A stretch of 60,000 nucleotides of DNA, taken from assembly GCF_964204645.1 (NCBI RefSeq), contig NC_134035.1, positions 6,574,501-6,634,500 of the forward strand, given 5' to 3'. A program made the translations under genes and the position numbers. Shown here one piece after another: positions 12,896-25,432 of the stretch (position 1 is its first letter; every line of letters begins with the position of its first letter). This DNA comes from Tubulanus polymorphus. Taxonomy: Eukaryota; Nemertea; Palaeonemertea; Tubulaniformes; Tubulanidae. Under the pieces are notes generated by a model that had not been told where the DNA came from, did not search any database, and was given only the letters and a program-made list of their open reading frames with translations.

Positions 12896-15800
12896 TATTG
12901 CTCGGATTAGTTTTACTATCAACGGGTGGCGCTGTATGTAAATTTCACATAAATCAACGACTTTCGGCTATTCGGTACTTAAGACCACTTGAAAACATCA
13001 TAGTCAATTACGGTAGTAGTGAACATAAAAAGATACAGTACAAAGATACAGTACGGTGTACAGTTAAGGACATGATTCCATAGCACCCATACTAGAGACA
13101 TTTTGTTCAGACAAGGACTATTAGTTAAACACTAATCTTCATTATCAGCAATTAACGATCTGGTGAATTAATTAGTGATTCGGTCTTTCGGTGGTTCGAG
13201 ATAAAATGCCCGCAAAATAAGAACCTAACGAACCAGGGCTGACCACAAATTGCCCAACAGATAAATTTTCGAAACGACACAATCCAATCATGTTTGGTAT
13301 CAAATGTGGCATGGACCATGGTCTTTTAACTGACCAATGCATGACCAGTACTGACCATATAGTAAATTATTTGTTTGCAAACAATTAAGTTGTTTGGTGT
13401 CAAATAACTAGATATGATGTGGGCATTAATCTAAAAATTGTTTAACTAACCAATGCTTGACCAGTACAGACCAGTTACCAGTGCTAACCAGAACCCCCAT
13501 AAGTAATTTATATGTTTAGTGAATCCTTCGTTAGTACTACTAGCTCTTACATTTAAATGTGTCGCTTGAAAAAGTCTTGTCCGATTTTTGTTGTAGGTAG
13601 CGAGCTAACTTTGAAATTCCGCTAAAATGCATAAGATTTTTACGTAGGGTTTTGAACGAACAACGTTTCCATTTGTAATTGTAACGTGCGCATTTGAGCC
13701 TGCAACGTGCACATTTCACTCGCGTGAACGTGCGTATCGGTACCAACATGCGAGACTTGTCAAACTTTTACGATCAAGACTTTTAAACTGAAAAAAGAAA
13801 GTGTAAACTGAAACAGTTCACACTTCTATGATAACGCGAAAACAAACGCCGCGGTTATAAACCGGCTTTCTTGAATTTTGAAACCGGAATGCATAAATAT
13901 GGTACAACCTACGCTCGTAGGTACAACGCACACAAAGACTGATAAAATAGCCTTTCTCAAAATTATCCTCCAAAACTGTTCACAACCACGCTAATGTGAA
14001 CCTACCGAACCGATGAGAGACTAAATAATGTCCAGCCCCTGAACTTCCTTGAACAAAAAAAAATAAACTATATGTTCCATAAAATGATGTCTTTTATTAT
14101 CATAATACTCTGTCTTAATATGAAATAATAACACAGATAAGCCTGTGTAACCAAAGACAGTAGAAACGAAGATGGAACAGGCGGCGCTCCACGCACTCCG
14201 ACGTGAACTATGTAGCGTTGCGTACATAGTTCACGTAGGGATTTAGGTCAATTTCTTGGATGTTACTTGAATTAGGCGTTATGCGTTTTCCGATTCGGTG
14301 TTTTTCATTAGGCGTTTTTCGAATACCGGTAAAAACGGTACTTGATATGATAAGTGAACTTCATCATTGATATTTACACTAATCTACTTGAATTCCAAAA
14401 AAGAACTGACAATGAAAAAGGGTTACAGCTGTGACTGATATCACTCCAAATTTCAATTCCTATGAACACTTTTCATATAAAGAAAACTATTTAACGAAAC
14501 AGTTTTTAGAGGCGAAGAATCCGCGTTACCATCGAATTTTCAAAACTTGAAGGAATGTTTAATGCCTCGGTGACCACTGGTCTAGTACGCGGTTTTCTGA
14601 AATGGAAGTGGCCAAGTCTAAAGAACAACTATTGTATCACATGATTTCAAATATTAGGAACCCAATGCGTTTAATGATTTAATTAATTGGTATCGCGCAG
14701 ATTGGTTGAAAGACGGGTGTTAGTCACCTTGTGATTTAATTGTTTTTCATGCATCGATTAATTAATCTTATTATAACTTAATTGTAGGCGCTTCCCGCAA
14801 ACATTTTCTATTCGTTGAGTTTTCAAACGCAGTACTGTTCAGATGATTCGAGTCAAGTAGTAAAAAAGTTTATGTATTAGCATTACTATGCAGTGAAAAT
14901 AACGCACTGCGGTAAGTGAGGTGATGTGATCCAGATGTGTAACCCATTTATGGGTAATAAATTTCCATCATGTCAACGCCATTCAGTGGCAAAACTTTCT
15001 GCTGGTTTCTAGAAATAACAATACGACGACAAGCACTTTCGAATTCGACCACGATATTTGAGAAGTTTCACTTGGGCAGTGGTGGTCAGTGATGGTCAAT
15101 TTATGAATTTTAATGACGAATCCTTTCTAGTTTCACACCAAATGCGGTACCGGTATATCGTTCTTTCGAGAAGTTTCAATTGGTCAGTGGTCGTCAGTGA
15201 TGGTCAATTTATGAATTTTCAATGGCGAATCCTTTCTAGTTTCACATCAAATGCGGTACCGGTATATCGTTCTTTCAAGAAGTTTCAATTGGTCAGTGGT
15301 GGTCAGAGATGGTCAATTTATTAATTTTCAATGGCGAATCTTTTCTAGTTTGACACCATAACGCGGTATATCGTTTTCATATTCGAGAAGTTTGAATTGG
15401 TCATTGGTGGTCAGTGATGGTCAGTGATGAATTTGCAATGATGATTCCTTAGTAGTTTGAAATCAAACATTACATGATAAATTTCCGAAATTCGAAGTCA
15501 AGTGTTCAGACTCGGGGATATCTCAATTGGTCAGTTACTGACCATCATGGTGGTCTATAGCTCAAATGAAACATGTGGAACCGACGATGGGGCCCAAAAG
15601 CGTTAAGTCATTTCCTGGAGTGACGTGATCCAAAAATGCCCTAACTGGAAAAGGCAGTCTCTCAATTGGATGAAACCAAATCGGACAGGACAATTAAAAT
15701 TTGGGAAGGTCACAGGTAGTGGTCTTTCTACGAAGCCCACGCGGTGAGCGTATTATTATGAAATCTTTTTTTAAACCACCATGTACCACGAAGTAATAAG

Positions 15801-15965
15801 CATCGTTGTAAGCACTTGAAACAGCCATTAACCACTTGAGACTGTCAGATCAAACATCATACCGCATCCCCGCAAAGAGGGGTGGTTCAGCAAACCGGAG
15901 TTTTTATTGGCCTCTCTAGACTACCCCGCCAGTACGGGTAGCCGAGCAAACCGGAAAACTCATAA
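12896..15965. other. Interval without recognisable genes
   Basis: About 3 kb separate block B and block C of the first composite repeat. The other composite copies lack it, so it is either unique DNA or an insertion there. Reading frames are short and look random. There is a GACCA-rich stretch near 13300-13500 and a short tandem repeat near 15058. I see no exon, RNA gene or transposon end that I can support. Confidence 0.5.
15058..15440. repeat. About 112-bp tandem repeat, four units
   Basis: Four successive units start near 15058, 15170, 15282 and 15392. Each contains GAAGTTTCAATTGGTCAGTG followed by a TGGTCAGTGATGGTCAATTT-like stretch. The 88-codon frame over it is a by-product of the repeat. 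Confidence 0.85.
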
Positions 15966-16459
15966 TGTTTCCGTATGCTGGACTCACACTTTACATTCGG
16001 AGTAAGCGTTCGCTGTGGGGTAAAGGGATCGTTCGCTGTGTCGCTTGAAGTGTTTATCGAGTTTGACGCGGCTTTAGGCCTACCGTACTGAGCTTTACTG
16101 TCTCAAACAAACACAGTATAATTGTTGCGTTTATTAACGGACTCATTGGATTGAACTTCAAAACAAAATTTACGATATTTAGGTGGGTTGTTATTCAATA
16201 GGCCTACGACCAATCTGTCCGGATGTTAGGCCTACGCATATACATAGGCCTACCTGGGCTAGTAGCCTCTACTAGGTAAAGCGTTCGCTGTGGGGAAAGG
16301 AGATCGTTCGCTGTGTCGCTTGAAGTGTTTATCGAGTTTTACGCGACCTTAAGGCTTTAGTATGGTGGCTGATAAGGGCCATGCGTAAAAAAAAACACGT
16401 ATATGCAAATGAGGGCGACATTATGACAAAACGACAAAACTAAAATAACGCGACAAAAC
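15966..16459. repeat. Block C copy 1
   Basis: This sequence introduces a minisatellite array and is nearly identical to 23966-24445; a shortened version lies at 20219-20410. It contains an internal direct repeat of about 60 bp around AAGCGTTCGCTGTGG (near 16005 and 16278). The copy at 20219 retains only one of these, as expected from recombination between them. No coding potential. Confidence 0.85.
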
Positions 16460-17508
16460 AATAATTTTGGTTTTTTCGCCCGCGACAATTCATTATTTTG
16501 GTTTTATCGCCCGCGACAATTCATTATTTTGGTGTTGTCGCACGCGACAATTCATTATTTTGGTTTTATCGCCCGCGACAATTCATTATTTTGGTGTTGT
16601 CGCACGCGACAATTCATTATTTTGGTTTTATCGCCTGCAACAATTTAATATTTTGGTTTTGTCGCCCGCGACAATTCAAGATTTTGGTTTTATCGCCAGG
16701 GACAATTCATTTTTTTGGTTTTCTCGCCCGCGACAATTCAATATTTTGGTTTTATCGCCAGCGACAATTGATTATTTTGGTTTTATCGCCCGCGACAATT
16801 CATTATTTTGGTTTTATCGCCTGCGACAATTCATTAATTTGGTTTTGTCACCCGCGACAAATCAATATCTTGGTTTTGTCGCCCACGACGATTCAATATT
16901 TTGGTTTTATCGCCCCCGACAATTCATTATTTTGGTTTTATCGCCCACGACGATTCATTATTTTGGTTTTATCGCCCTCGACAATTCATTATTTTGGTTT
17001 TATCGCCCACGACAATTCATTATTTTTGTTTTGTCGCACGCGACAATTCATTATTTTGGTTTTATCGCCTGCGAAAATTTTTTTTTGTCGCGGTTTTATC
17101 GCCTGCGACACTTCAATATTTTGGTTTTATCGCCTGCAACAATTCAATATTTTGGTTTTATCGCCAGCGACAATTCATTATTTTGGTTTCATTGCCCGCG
17201 ACAATTCATTAGTTTGGTTTTGTCGCCCGCGACAATTCAATATTTTGGTTTTGTCCCACGCGACAATTCTATATTTTGGTTTTATCGCCTGCGACAATTC
17301 AATATTTCGGTTTTATCGCCAGCGACAATTCATTATTTTGGTTTTATCGCCCGCGACAATTCAATATTTTGGTTTTATCGCCAGCGACAATTGATTATTT
17401 TGGTTTTATCGCCCGCGACAATTGATTATTTTGGTTTTATCGCCCGCGACAATTGATTATTTTGGTTTTATCGCCCGCGACAATTAATTTTTTTGGTTTC
17501 GTCGCCCA
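16460..17508. repeat. 31-bp minisatellite array (block D copy 1)
   Basis: About 33 units of the 31-bp family run between block C and the A/T-rich lead into the fold-back element. It parallels the array at 24446-25342. Apparent frames of about 300 codons come from stop-free repeats. Confidence 0.95.
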
Positions 17509-17597
17509 CTTTATTAGCTTTTGAATAATTAGGCCAATTAGTAACGTAATAAAGACTTATGCTTTCGCCTATTTTGAAGTCGATTTATCTGATATAG

Positions 17598-18004
17598 TAC
17601 GGAAGCGATAAAGGGCCTCGAGTTGTCGCATTCACCACTCGACAAGTCGCCATATTTATGTCGATATATCGCGTCAAGTCCACATGAATATGTCTACATA
17701 TCGTGACGTTTTCACGACAAATTTCGCTTTTTTGCTCATTTTCCACGGGACAAGCAGTCATTTGAAGACATGTCCAAATGTAAGATGAGGACGCCAGTAA
17801 TATGAAGACTGGGTTTCAAGTCGTCATGAATATGTCGACTTGCCGCGAGGAAAATGGTCAAGAAAACGAAATATGTCGTCAAAACGTCACGATATATCGA
17901 CATATTCATGTCGACTTGACGCGATATATCGCGGTTTGTCGACATAAATATGGCGACTTGTCGAGTTGGAATGCGACATCTCGAGGCCCCTTATCGCTTC
18001 CGTA
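17598..18004. mobile_element. Fold-back (MITE-like) element with target duplication
   Basis: The 407-bp element starts TACGGAAGCGATAA and ends in the inverted sequence TTATCGCTTCCGTA. Inverted-repeat homology continues inwards for more than 100 bp on each side. It is flanked by a direct repeat GATATAG at 17591-17597 and 18005-18011; an 8-bp reading (GATATAGT) is also possible. It has no coding capacity, so it would be non-autonomous. The superfamily cannot be assigned from the ends alone. Confidence 0.8.
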
Positions 18005-18100
18005 GATATAGTGTCGAATATTACGGTCATTTTGGCAGATTCTTTTTTTTAAAAGTGATATTAAAGCGATCATTCAAGTGATCCTACTTAATGAAAGATC

Positions 18101-18271
18101 TACGGAAGCGATAAAGGGCCTCGAGTTGTCGCGTTCCAACTCGACAAGTCGCCATATTTATGTCGATATATCGCGATATATCGCATCAAGTCGACATGAA
18201 TATGTCGACATATCATGACGTTTTGACGACTTGAAACTCAGTCGTCATATCACTGGCGTCCTCATCTTTCA
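18101..18271. mobile_element. Truncated or rearranged copy of the fold-back element
   Basis: It starts with the same TACGGAAGCGATAA end and left arm as the element at 17598. It then passes into the central part of that element in inverted orientation (the GGCGTCCTCATCTT stretch). The right end is missing. Confidence 0.65.
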
Positions 18272-18489
18272 GCAACGCCAGTCACATGGAGTCGTACGTG
18301 TTCTACTTTCTGCGACGCGAAACGACTGTCACAACCAACCGACGCGCTCTTGCGACTGGCAGAAACTAGTCGCACACGATCGTATTGAAACCGACTTGCA
18401 CCGAAACTTGCGATGCAACGCGAGGATCGCATCGTGTCACAAGACCAACCTACGTCCGGCTTTAAGTTACTGCGGAGCACCAGAAATAT

Positions 18490-19030
18490 CTTTTTTTTCG
18501 TTCAAAAGACCTTTCGCTTGAAAATTCTTTCGTCGGAACAAAATCTATTTCGTTCGAACCAATAATATTCTATACGATTGAACCAATTTGAAAAAATCGT
18601 TAGAACAAAGTTGAACAAACTTTTTTTGTCCAAACGAAAGGTTTTTCGTTTGAACAATCGTTCAAGTGAACAGAATCGTTTTAATTTGAACAGAATTTTC
18701 TTGTCAGAACATTAAGTTTTTCGTTCGAACAAGTATATTGAAAAAAGTTTTTTCTCCGAACCGAAAGTATTAAGTATTTCGTTCAATAGAACAGAATTGT
18801 TTTCATTCAAACATTCGTTCGAAAAAATTGTTTTCGCTCAACCAAATTTTTTTTGCCGGGACTAAAAATTTTTCATTTCAACAATAACATAGCTTTTTAT
18901 TCGAACACATTTTTTGTCAGAATGAAGAAAATTTTTGGTTCAAGCAAAAAGCGTATTGTTCGATCAAACAGTATTATTTTCATTCGAACAAGATTTTCTT
19001 GTTGGAACATTAAGTTTTTTGGTCGAACGG
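18490..19030. repeat. Degenerate TTCG/GAAC-rich short-period repeat
   Basis: Diverged copies of a short word like TTTTCGTTCGAACA alternate with TTGTCGGAACATTAAG-like words at roughly 25-35 bp intervals. It runs into block B. It looks like an old decayed minisatellite. No gene. Confidence 0.55.
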
Positions 19031-20218
19031 CGTGTTAAGGTCGATTTGGAAATTTACTCGGTCTGGTATATGTAGGATTACAGTGTATGTCATTTGTCAG
19101 GACATTAAACAGAAGACAACTTAGGATACTACCTTGCGTGACTCCACTAGTTTGACCGACTTATTCCAAGATGAGGTGTTCCGTTGATTTCGGCTACAAG
19201 TTTTCGTTCAGAGATAACTGCTGAGCCATTTGGGCGACCTATCATTGATACTGTTTTCTAATAGCCTGTTTAGTAATGGCTGATGTTGTGCCTTATCAAA
19301 TGCTTCGTCGAAATCCACCGTGGCACAGGATTCTAAGACTGTGCAGAAAACCCGTTATCGCGGCTTTGCAGCTATATTTATTATTATTATTTTCTTCCAC
19401 ACTATTTTTACCAAAAGAACATAGGCTTTGTTACCTTACCGCTGTTTCATATACAATCCATATAATATCGTCCAGCTCACTGAGATCTACAAATAGTCCG
19501 CGTGTTTTTTCACGAATCATCGTTACAAAAACGCTGTCGGGCCGTAAACATCGAAAATTTAGCCCCATTCAATGGGGCGACATGTTTATCGAGTCGTCAT
19601 CCCGAAATCAACCCGCAGGCCGACTGTCACTTCGATTATCAATTCAAGTATAAATGAACTAATTTATTGCCGCAGACTTCACATTCAGTCGCGGTCTTCA
19701 AACAGTGATTTTAACAATAGCCCATTTTCCTCATCAAATCATATTACCGATACACTGGAAATTTACTACTTTAGATTTTAAAAGCACTGTCGAGCCGTAA
19801 ACATCGACGAATCGACGTGTGTTACTACATCGTCGTTCCGGGGATCAGCTGCGAGTTTCTCCTCATCATGAGAATCAAATCGAGTACAAATTAATTTATA
19901 ACTACCAGTGATTTGGCTGCGGGCGTCAAACAGTTAGTTTAGCAATACCTATTTTCCTTTACCAAATTAACCGTGTATTTACTTAGATAAATCATAAGTG
20001 TACCGGGGAGTCGTAGGCCTAAACTAAACAAGAGATATAACGGAGAAAAGCTGTTATGTCGACGAGGTATCAAAATAAAGAAATATATTACTTTATTCGG
20101 CCGCGGGCTTTAACCTCTTTATCAATACCGTCAATACTCTATATTTCCTACAGTACATACCGATCATTGTCAAATCCACAAGGTATTTACTAAATACAAG
20201 TATACAACACACTCCTAT
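18994..20218. repeat. Block B copy 2
   Basis: This homologue of 12033-12895 and 22756-23965 includes the LINE-like segment that copy 1 lacks. It is followed directly by a shortened block C and a minisatellite array. Confidence 0.85.
19080..19330 (-). pseudogene. LINE-type reverse transcriptase fragment
   Basis: Minus-strand translation gives the hallmarks of a non-LTR retrotransposon reverse transcriptase: VDFDEAFDKA (palm motif region), then WLSSYL, then GVTQGSIL followed by LLFNVLTNDI. The order and spacing fit the finger/palm region between RT motifs A and B. A stop and frame changes break it, and the flanks are not RT-like, so it is a dead fragment carried inside block B. It occurs again at 22852-23092. 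The clade (CR1, Jockey or similar) cannot be decided from about 80 residues. Confidence 0.65.
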
Positions 20219-20410
20219 CCGTAGGCTGGACTCACACTTGACATTCGGAGTAAGCGTTCGCTGTGGAGGAAAGGAGATCGTTCGCTGTGTCGCTTGAAGT
20301 GTTTATCGAGTTTTACGCGACCTTAAGGCTTAAGTATGGTGGCTGATACGATAAAAAAAACACGAATATGCAAATGAGGGCGACAAAACGAAAATAACGC
20401 GAGAAAACAA
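20219..20410. repeat. Block C copy 2, internally deleted
   Basis: It has the start and end of block C, but the middle between the two AAGCGTTCGCTGTGG repeats is lost. It leads straight into a minisatellite array. Confidence 0.8.
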
Positions 20411-21984
20411 TGATTTTGATTTTGTCGCCCGCGACAATTCAATATTTTGGTTTTGTCGCCCGCGAAAAATTCAATATTTTGGTTTTATCGCCCACGACAA
20501 TTCATTACTTTGGTTTTATCGCCAGCGACAATTCATTATTTTGGTTTGTCGCCCGCGACAATCCTTCTTTTTAGTTTTGTCGCCCGCGACAATGCATTAT
20601 TTTGGTTTTATATTTTGTTTTTGTCGCCTGCGACAATTCACCATTTTGCTTTTGTCGCCCGCGACAATTCATTAGTTTGGTTTTATCGCCCGCGACAATT
20701 CATTTTTTTGGTTTAGTCGCCCCGAAATTCTTTTTTTGGTTTTGTCGGCCGCGACAATTCATTAGTTTGGTTTTGTCGCCCGCGACAGTTCAATATTTTG
20801 GTTTTGTCGCCCGCGACAATTCAATATTTTGGTTTTATCGCCCGCGACATTTCGTTACCTTGGTTTTATCTCCAGCGACAATTCGTTATTTTGGTTTTGT
20901 CGCCCGCGACAATTCTTCTTTTTGGTTTTGTCGCCCGAGACAATTCATTATTTTTTTTTAATATCTTGTTTTTGTCGTCCGCGACAATTTTTTTTTTGGT
21001 TTTGTTGCCCGCAACAATTCAATATTTTGGTTTTGTCGCCCGCGATAATTCATTATTTTGGTTTTGTCGCCCGAGACAATTCATCATTTTGGTTTTATCG
21101 CCCGCGACAATTCAATATTTTGGTTTTGTCGCCCGCGAAAAATTCAATATTTTGGTTTTGTCGCCTCGACAATTCATTACTTTGGTTTTATCGCCAGCGA
21201 CAATTCATTGTTTTGGTTTTGTCGCCCGCGACAATTCATCATTTTGGTTTTATATTTTGTTTCTGTCGCCCGCGACAATTTTTTTTTTGGTTTTGTCGCC
21301 TGTGACAATTCAATATTTTGGTTTTATCGCCTGCGACAATTCAATATTTTGGTTTTATCGCCCGCGATAATTCATTATTTTGGTTTTGTCGCCCGCGACA
21401 ATTCATTATTTTGGTTTAGTCGCACGAGACAATTCATTATTTTGGTTTTATCGCCCGCAACAATTCATTATTTTGGTTTTGTCGCCCGCGACAATTCATT
21501 ATTTTGGTTTTGTCGCACGTGACAATTCAATATTTTGTTTTTGTCGCCCAAACAATTCATTATTTTGGTTTTATCGCCCACGACAATTCATTACTTTGGT
21601 TTAATCGCCAGCGACAATTCATTATTTTGGTTTTATATTTTGTTTTTGTCGCCCGCGACAATTTTTTTTTGGTTTTTTCGCCCGTGACAATTCAATATTT
21701 TGCTTTTATCGCTTGCGACAATTCAATATTTTGCTTTTATCGCCCGCGATAATTCATTATTTTGGTTTTGTCGCCCGCGACAATTCATTATTTTGGTTTA
21801 GTCGCACGAGACAATTCATTATTTTGGTTTTATCGCCCGCAACAATTCATTATTTTGGTTTTGTCGCCCGCGACAATTCAATATTTTGGTTTTGTCGCTC
21901 GCGACAATTCATTATTTTGGTTTTATCGCCCGCGACAATTCATTAGTTTGGTTTTGTCGCCCGCGACAATTCTTTTTCAGTCCA
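20411..21984. repeat. 31-bp minisatellite array (block D copy 2)
   Basis: About 50 units, including a repeated irregular segment containing TTTTATATTTTGTTT (near 20608, 21250 and 21630). That marks an internal higher-order repeat of roughly 380-640 bp. The array ends at the same CAGTCCACTTGGG boundary as the main array. Confidence 0.95.
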
Positions 21985-22461
21985 CTTGGGACTTTAGTCC
22001 CAGCGGGCTATTACGTTCATTTTTCGTCCGTGAGTTTTTAAGGACATTAGATATTCCATATAGTCACCAGGGAGCGTTGAATAGTAGAAAAGCTTAGTTT
22101 TTCCTTATTAGATTGGTACCTAGGCATAGTTTGTTACCATGATCCATTGCAAAGTTGTAGTTCATGACATCGTCTATGATTGTGGTGAGTTTTTAAGGAC
22201 ATTAGTTATTCCATATAGTCACCAGGGGGCGTTGAATAGTAGAATAATTTAGTATTTCCATATTAAATTGGTAACGAGGCATATTTTGTTATCACAATCA
22301 ATTACAAAATCATAGCTGCTCACATGTTCTATGATTGTGGTGGGTTTCAAGGTCATTGGTTTTTGTATATGGTCACTAGCGGGCGTTATGTATTGAAATT
22401 GTTAGATTGTTGAGCATTTGAATCCACTTCCCAAGTGAGCATGGTGTCCCTGGACCCCTAG
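21985..22461. repeat. Block A copy 2, three 155-bp units
   Basis: Homologue of 10828-11759 with the first units deleted. The G-rich motifs begin near 22063, 22218 and 22372. One reads ACCAGGGAGCG and one CACTAGCGGGCG. Confidence 0.85.
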
Positions 22462-22755
22462 TTTGGTTTTGTCGCCCGCGACAATTCATTATTTTGGTTT
22501 TGTCGCACGCAACAATTCAATATTTTGTTTTTGTCGTCCGGAACCATACATTATTTTGGTTTTATCACCCGCGACAATTCAATATTTTGGTTTTAACGCC
22601 CGCGACAATTCATTATTGTGGTTTTATCGCCCGCGACAATTCACTATTTTGGTTTTATCGCCCGCGGAAACCATTATTTTTGTTTTGTCGCCCGTGACAA
22701 TTCAATATTTTGGTTTTGTCACCAGCGACAATTCATAATTTTGGTTTAGTTGCCC
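22462..22755. repeat. Short 31-bp minisatellite array
   Basis: About nine diverged units, equivalent to 11760-12032 and lying between the second copy of block A and the third copy of block B. Confidence 0.9.
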
Positions 22756-23965
22756 GTGGTTTTGTCGGAACATTAAGTTTTTTGGTCGAACAGTGTGTTA
22801 AGGTATTTTTGGAAATTTACTCGGTCTGGTATATTTTGGATTACTGTGTATGTCATTTGTCAGGACATTAAATAGAAGACGACTTAGGATACTACCTTGC
22901 GTGACTCCACTAGTTAGACCGTCTCATTCCAAGATGAGGCGTTCTGTTGACTTCGGTTACAAGTTTCCGTTCAGAGATAACTGCTGAGCCATTTGAGCGA
23001 CCTATCATTGATACTGATACCTAATAGCCTGTTTAGTAATGGCTGATGTTGAGCCTAATCAAATGCTTTGTTGAAATCCACCGTTGAACGGGATTCTAAG
23101 ACTGTGCAGAAAACCCGTTATCGCTGCTTTGCAGCTATATTTATAATTATTTTCTTCCACACTATTTTTACTAAAAGAACAAAGGCTTTGTTACCTTGCC
23201 GCTGTTGTCGATACAATCCGTCTGATATCATTCAGCTCACTTCGATCTACAAATACCCCGTGCGTATTTTGAAGAATCATCGGTACAAAAGCACTGTCGG
23301 GCCGTAAACATCGAAAATTGAGCCCCATTCAAAGAGCCGACATGTTTTTCTAAGTCCTCTTTCCGAAATCTACCGCACGTTTCTTGTCACATCAATTATC
23401 AATTCAAGCATAAATTAACAAATTTATTACCCAAAGATTGCACATTCTGTCGCGGTTTTTAAAAACTAATTTTAACAATAGCCCATTTTCCTCATCAAAT
23501 CATATTACCGATATACAGGAAATTTACTTCTTTAGATTTTGAAAGCACTTTCGAGCCGTAAACATCGACGAATCGACGTGTGTCACTACATCGTCGTTCC
23601 GGGGATCAGCTGCGAGTTTCACCTCATCATGAGAATCAAATCGAGTACAAATTAATTTATTACTACCAGTGATTTGGCTGCGGGCGTCATGCAATTAGTT
23701 TAGCAATACCTATTTTTCTTTATCAAATTAACCGTGTATTTACTAAGATAATCATTAGTGTACCGGGGACACGCCGAAGAGATATAGCGGAGAAAAGCTG
23801 TTATGTCGACGAGGTATCAAAATAAAAGAATATATTACTTTATTCGGCCGCGGGCTTCAACCTCTATATCAATACCATCAATACTCTATATTTCCTACAG
23901 TACATACCGATCATTGTCAAATGCACAAGGTATTTACTAAATACAAGTATATAACACATAATCCT
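22756..23965. repeat. Block B copy 3
   Basis: Nearly the same as block B copy 1 with the LINE-like segment included. It is followed by a full block C. There is no intact reading frame. Confidence 0.85.
22852..23092 (-). pseudogene. LINE-type reverse transcriptase fragment
   Basis: Minus strand shows VDFNKAFD, PLLNRLLGISIND, LKWLSSYLSERK and GVTQGSILSRLLFNVLTNDI in order, with an in-frame stop between the last two pieces. This matches the RT palm of non-LTR retrotransposons. It is a homologue of 19080-19330 and slightly better preserved. It was amplified as part of block B and is not an independent insertion. Confidence 0.7.
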
Positions 23966-24445
23966 TTCCGTATGCTGGACTCACACTTTACATTCGGAGT
24001 AAGCGTTCGCTGTGGGGTAAAGGGATCGTTCGCTGTGTCGCTTGAAGTGTTTATCGAGTTTGACGCGGCTTTAGGCCTACCGTACTGAGCTTTACTGTCT
24101 CAAACAAACACAGTATAATTGTTGCGTTTATTAACGGACTCATTGGATTGAACTTCAAAACAAAATTTACGATATTTAGGTGGGTTGTTATTCAATAGGC
24201 CTACGACCAATCTGTCCGGATGTTAGGCCTACGCATGTACATAGGCTAGTAGCCTCTACTAGGTTAAGCGTTCGCTGTGGGGGAAAGGAGATCGTTCGCT
24301 GTGTCGCTTGAAGTGTTTATCGAGTTTTACGCGACCTTAAGGCTTTAGTATGGTGGCTGATAAGGGCCATGCGTAAAAAGAACACGTATATGCAAATGAG
24401 GGCGACATTATGACAACACGACAAAACTAAAATAACGCGACAAAA
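23966..24445. repeat. Block C copy 3
   Basis: Nearly identical to 15966-16459, including both internal AAGCGTTCGCTGTGG repeats. It leads into the array at 24446. Confidence 0.85.
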
Positions 24446-25342
24446 CAATAATTTTGGTTTTGTCGCCCGCGACAATTCATTATTTTCGTTTTATCGCCCG
24501 CGCCAATTCATTATTTTCGTTTTATCGCCCGCGACAATTCATTATTTTCGTTTTATCGCCCGCGACAATTCAATATTTTGGTTTTGTCGCCTAAGACAAT
24601 TCAATATTTTGGTTTTATCGCCCGCGACAATTCATTATTTTGGTTTTGTCGCACGCGACAATTCATTATTTTGGTTTTATTGCCCGCAACAATTTTATTT
24701 TTTTGTCGCGGTTTTATCGCCTGCGACCATACAATATTTTGGTTTTATCGCCAGCGACAATTCATTAGTTTGGTTTTGTCGCCTGCAAAAATTCAAGATT
24801 TTGGTTTTATCGCCCGCGACAATTCATTTTTTTGGTTTTGTCACCCGCGACAATTCAATATTTTGGTTTTATCGCCAGCGACAATTGATTATTTTGGTTT
24901 TATCGCCCGCGACAATTCATTATTTTGGTTTTATCGCCTGCGACAATTCATTAATTTGGTTTTGTCACCCGCGACAAATCAATATTTTGGTTTTTTCGCC
25001 CACGACAATTCAATATTTTGGTTTTATCGCCCGCGAAATTCATTATTTTGGTTTTATCGCCCGCGACAATTCATTATTTTGGTTTTATCGCCAGCGACAA
25101 TTCATTATTTTGGTTTTATCGCCCGCGACAATTCATTATTTTGGTTTTATCGCCCGCGACAATTCATTAGTTTGGTTTTGTTGCCCGCGACAATTCAATA
25201 TTTTGGTTTTGTCGCCCGCGACAATTCAATATTTTGGTTTTATCGCCAGCGACAATTGATTATTTTGGTTTTATCGCCCGCGACAATTGATTATTTTGGT
25301 TTTATCGCCCGCGACAATTAATTTTTTTGATTTTGTCGCCCA
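24446..25342. repeat. 31-bp minisatellite array (block D copy 3)
   Basis: About 29 units with many of the same variant units, in the same order, as 16460-17508. The two arrays were therefore copied together with their flanks. Confidence 0.95.
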
Positions 25343-25432
25343 CTTTATTAGCTTTTGAATAATAAGGCCAATTAATAACGTATTTAAGACTTATGCTTTC
25401 GCCTATTTTGAAGTCGATTAATCTGATATACT

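Noticed and set aside
13540-14227. Two 68-69 codon minus frames in the gene-free interval
   Set aside because: Cys- and basic-rich but without recognisable domains, start context or splice signals.
18231-18521. 96-codon frame near the fold-back copy and its 72-codon antisense
   Set aside because: Composition and overlap with a decayed repeat suggest chance; no motif or splice context recognised.
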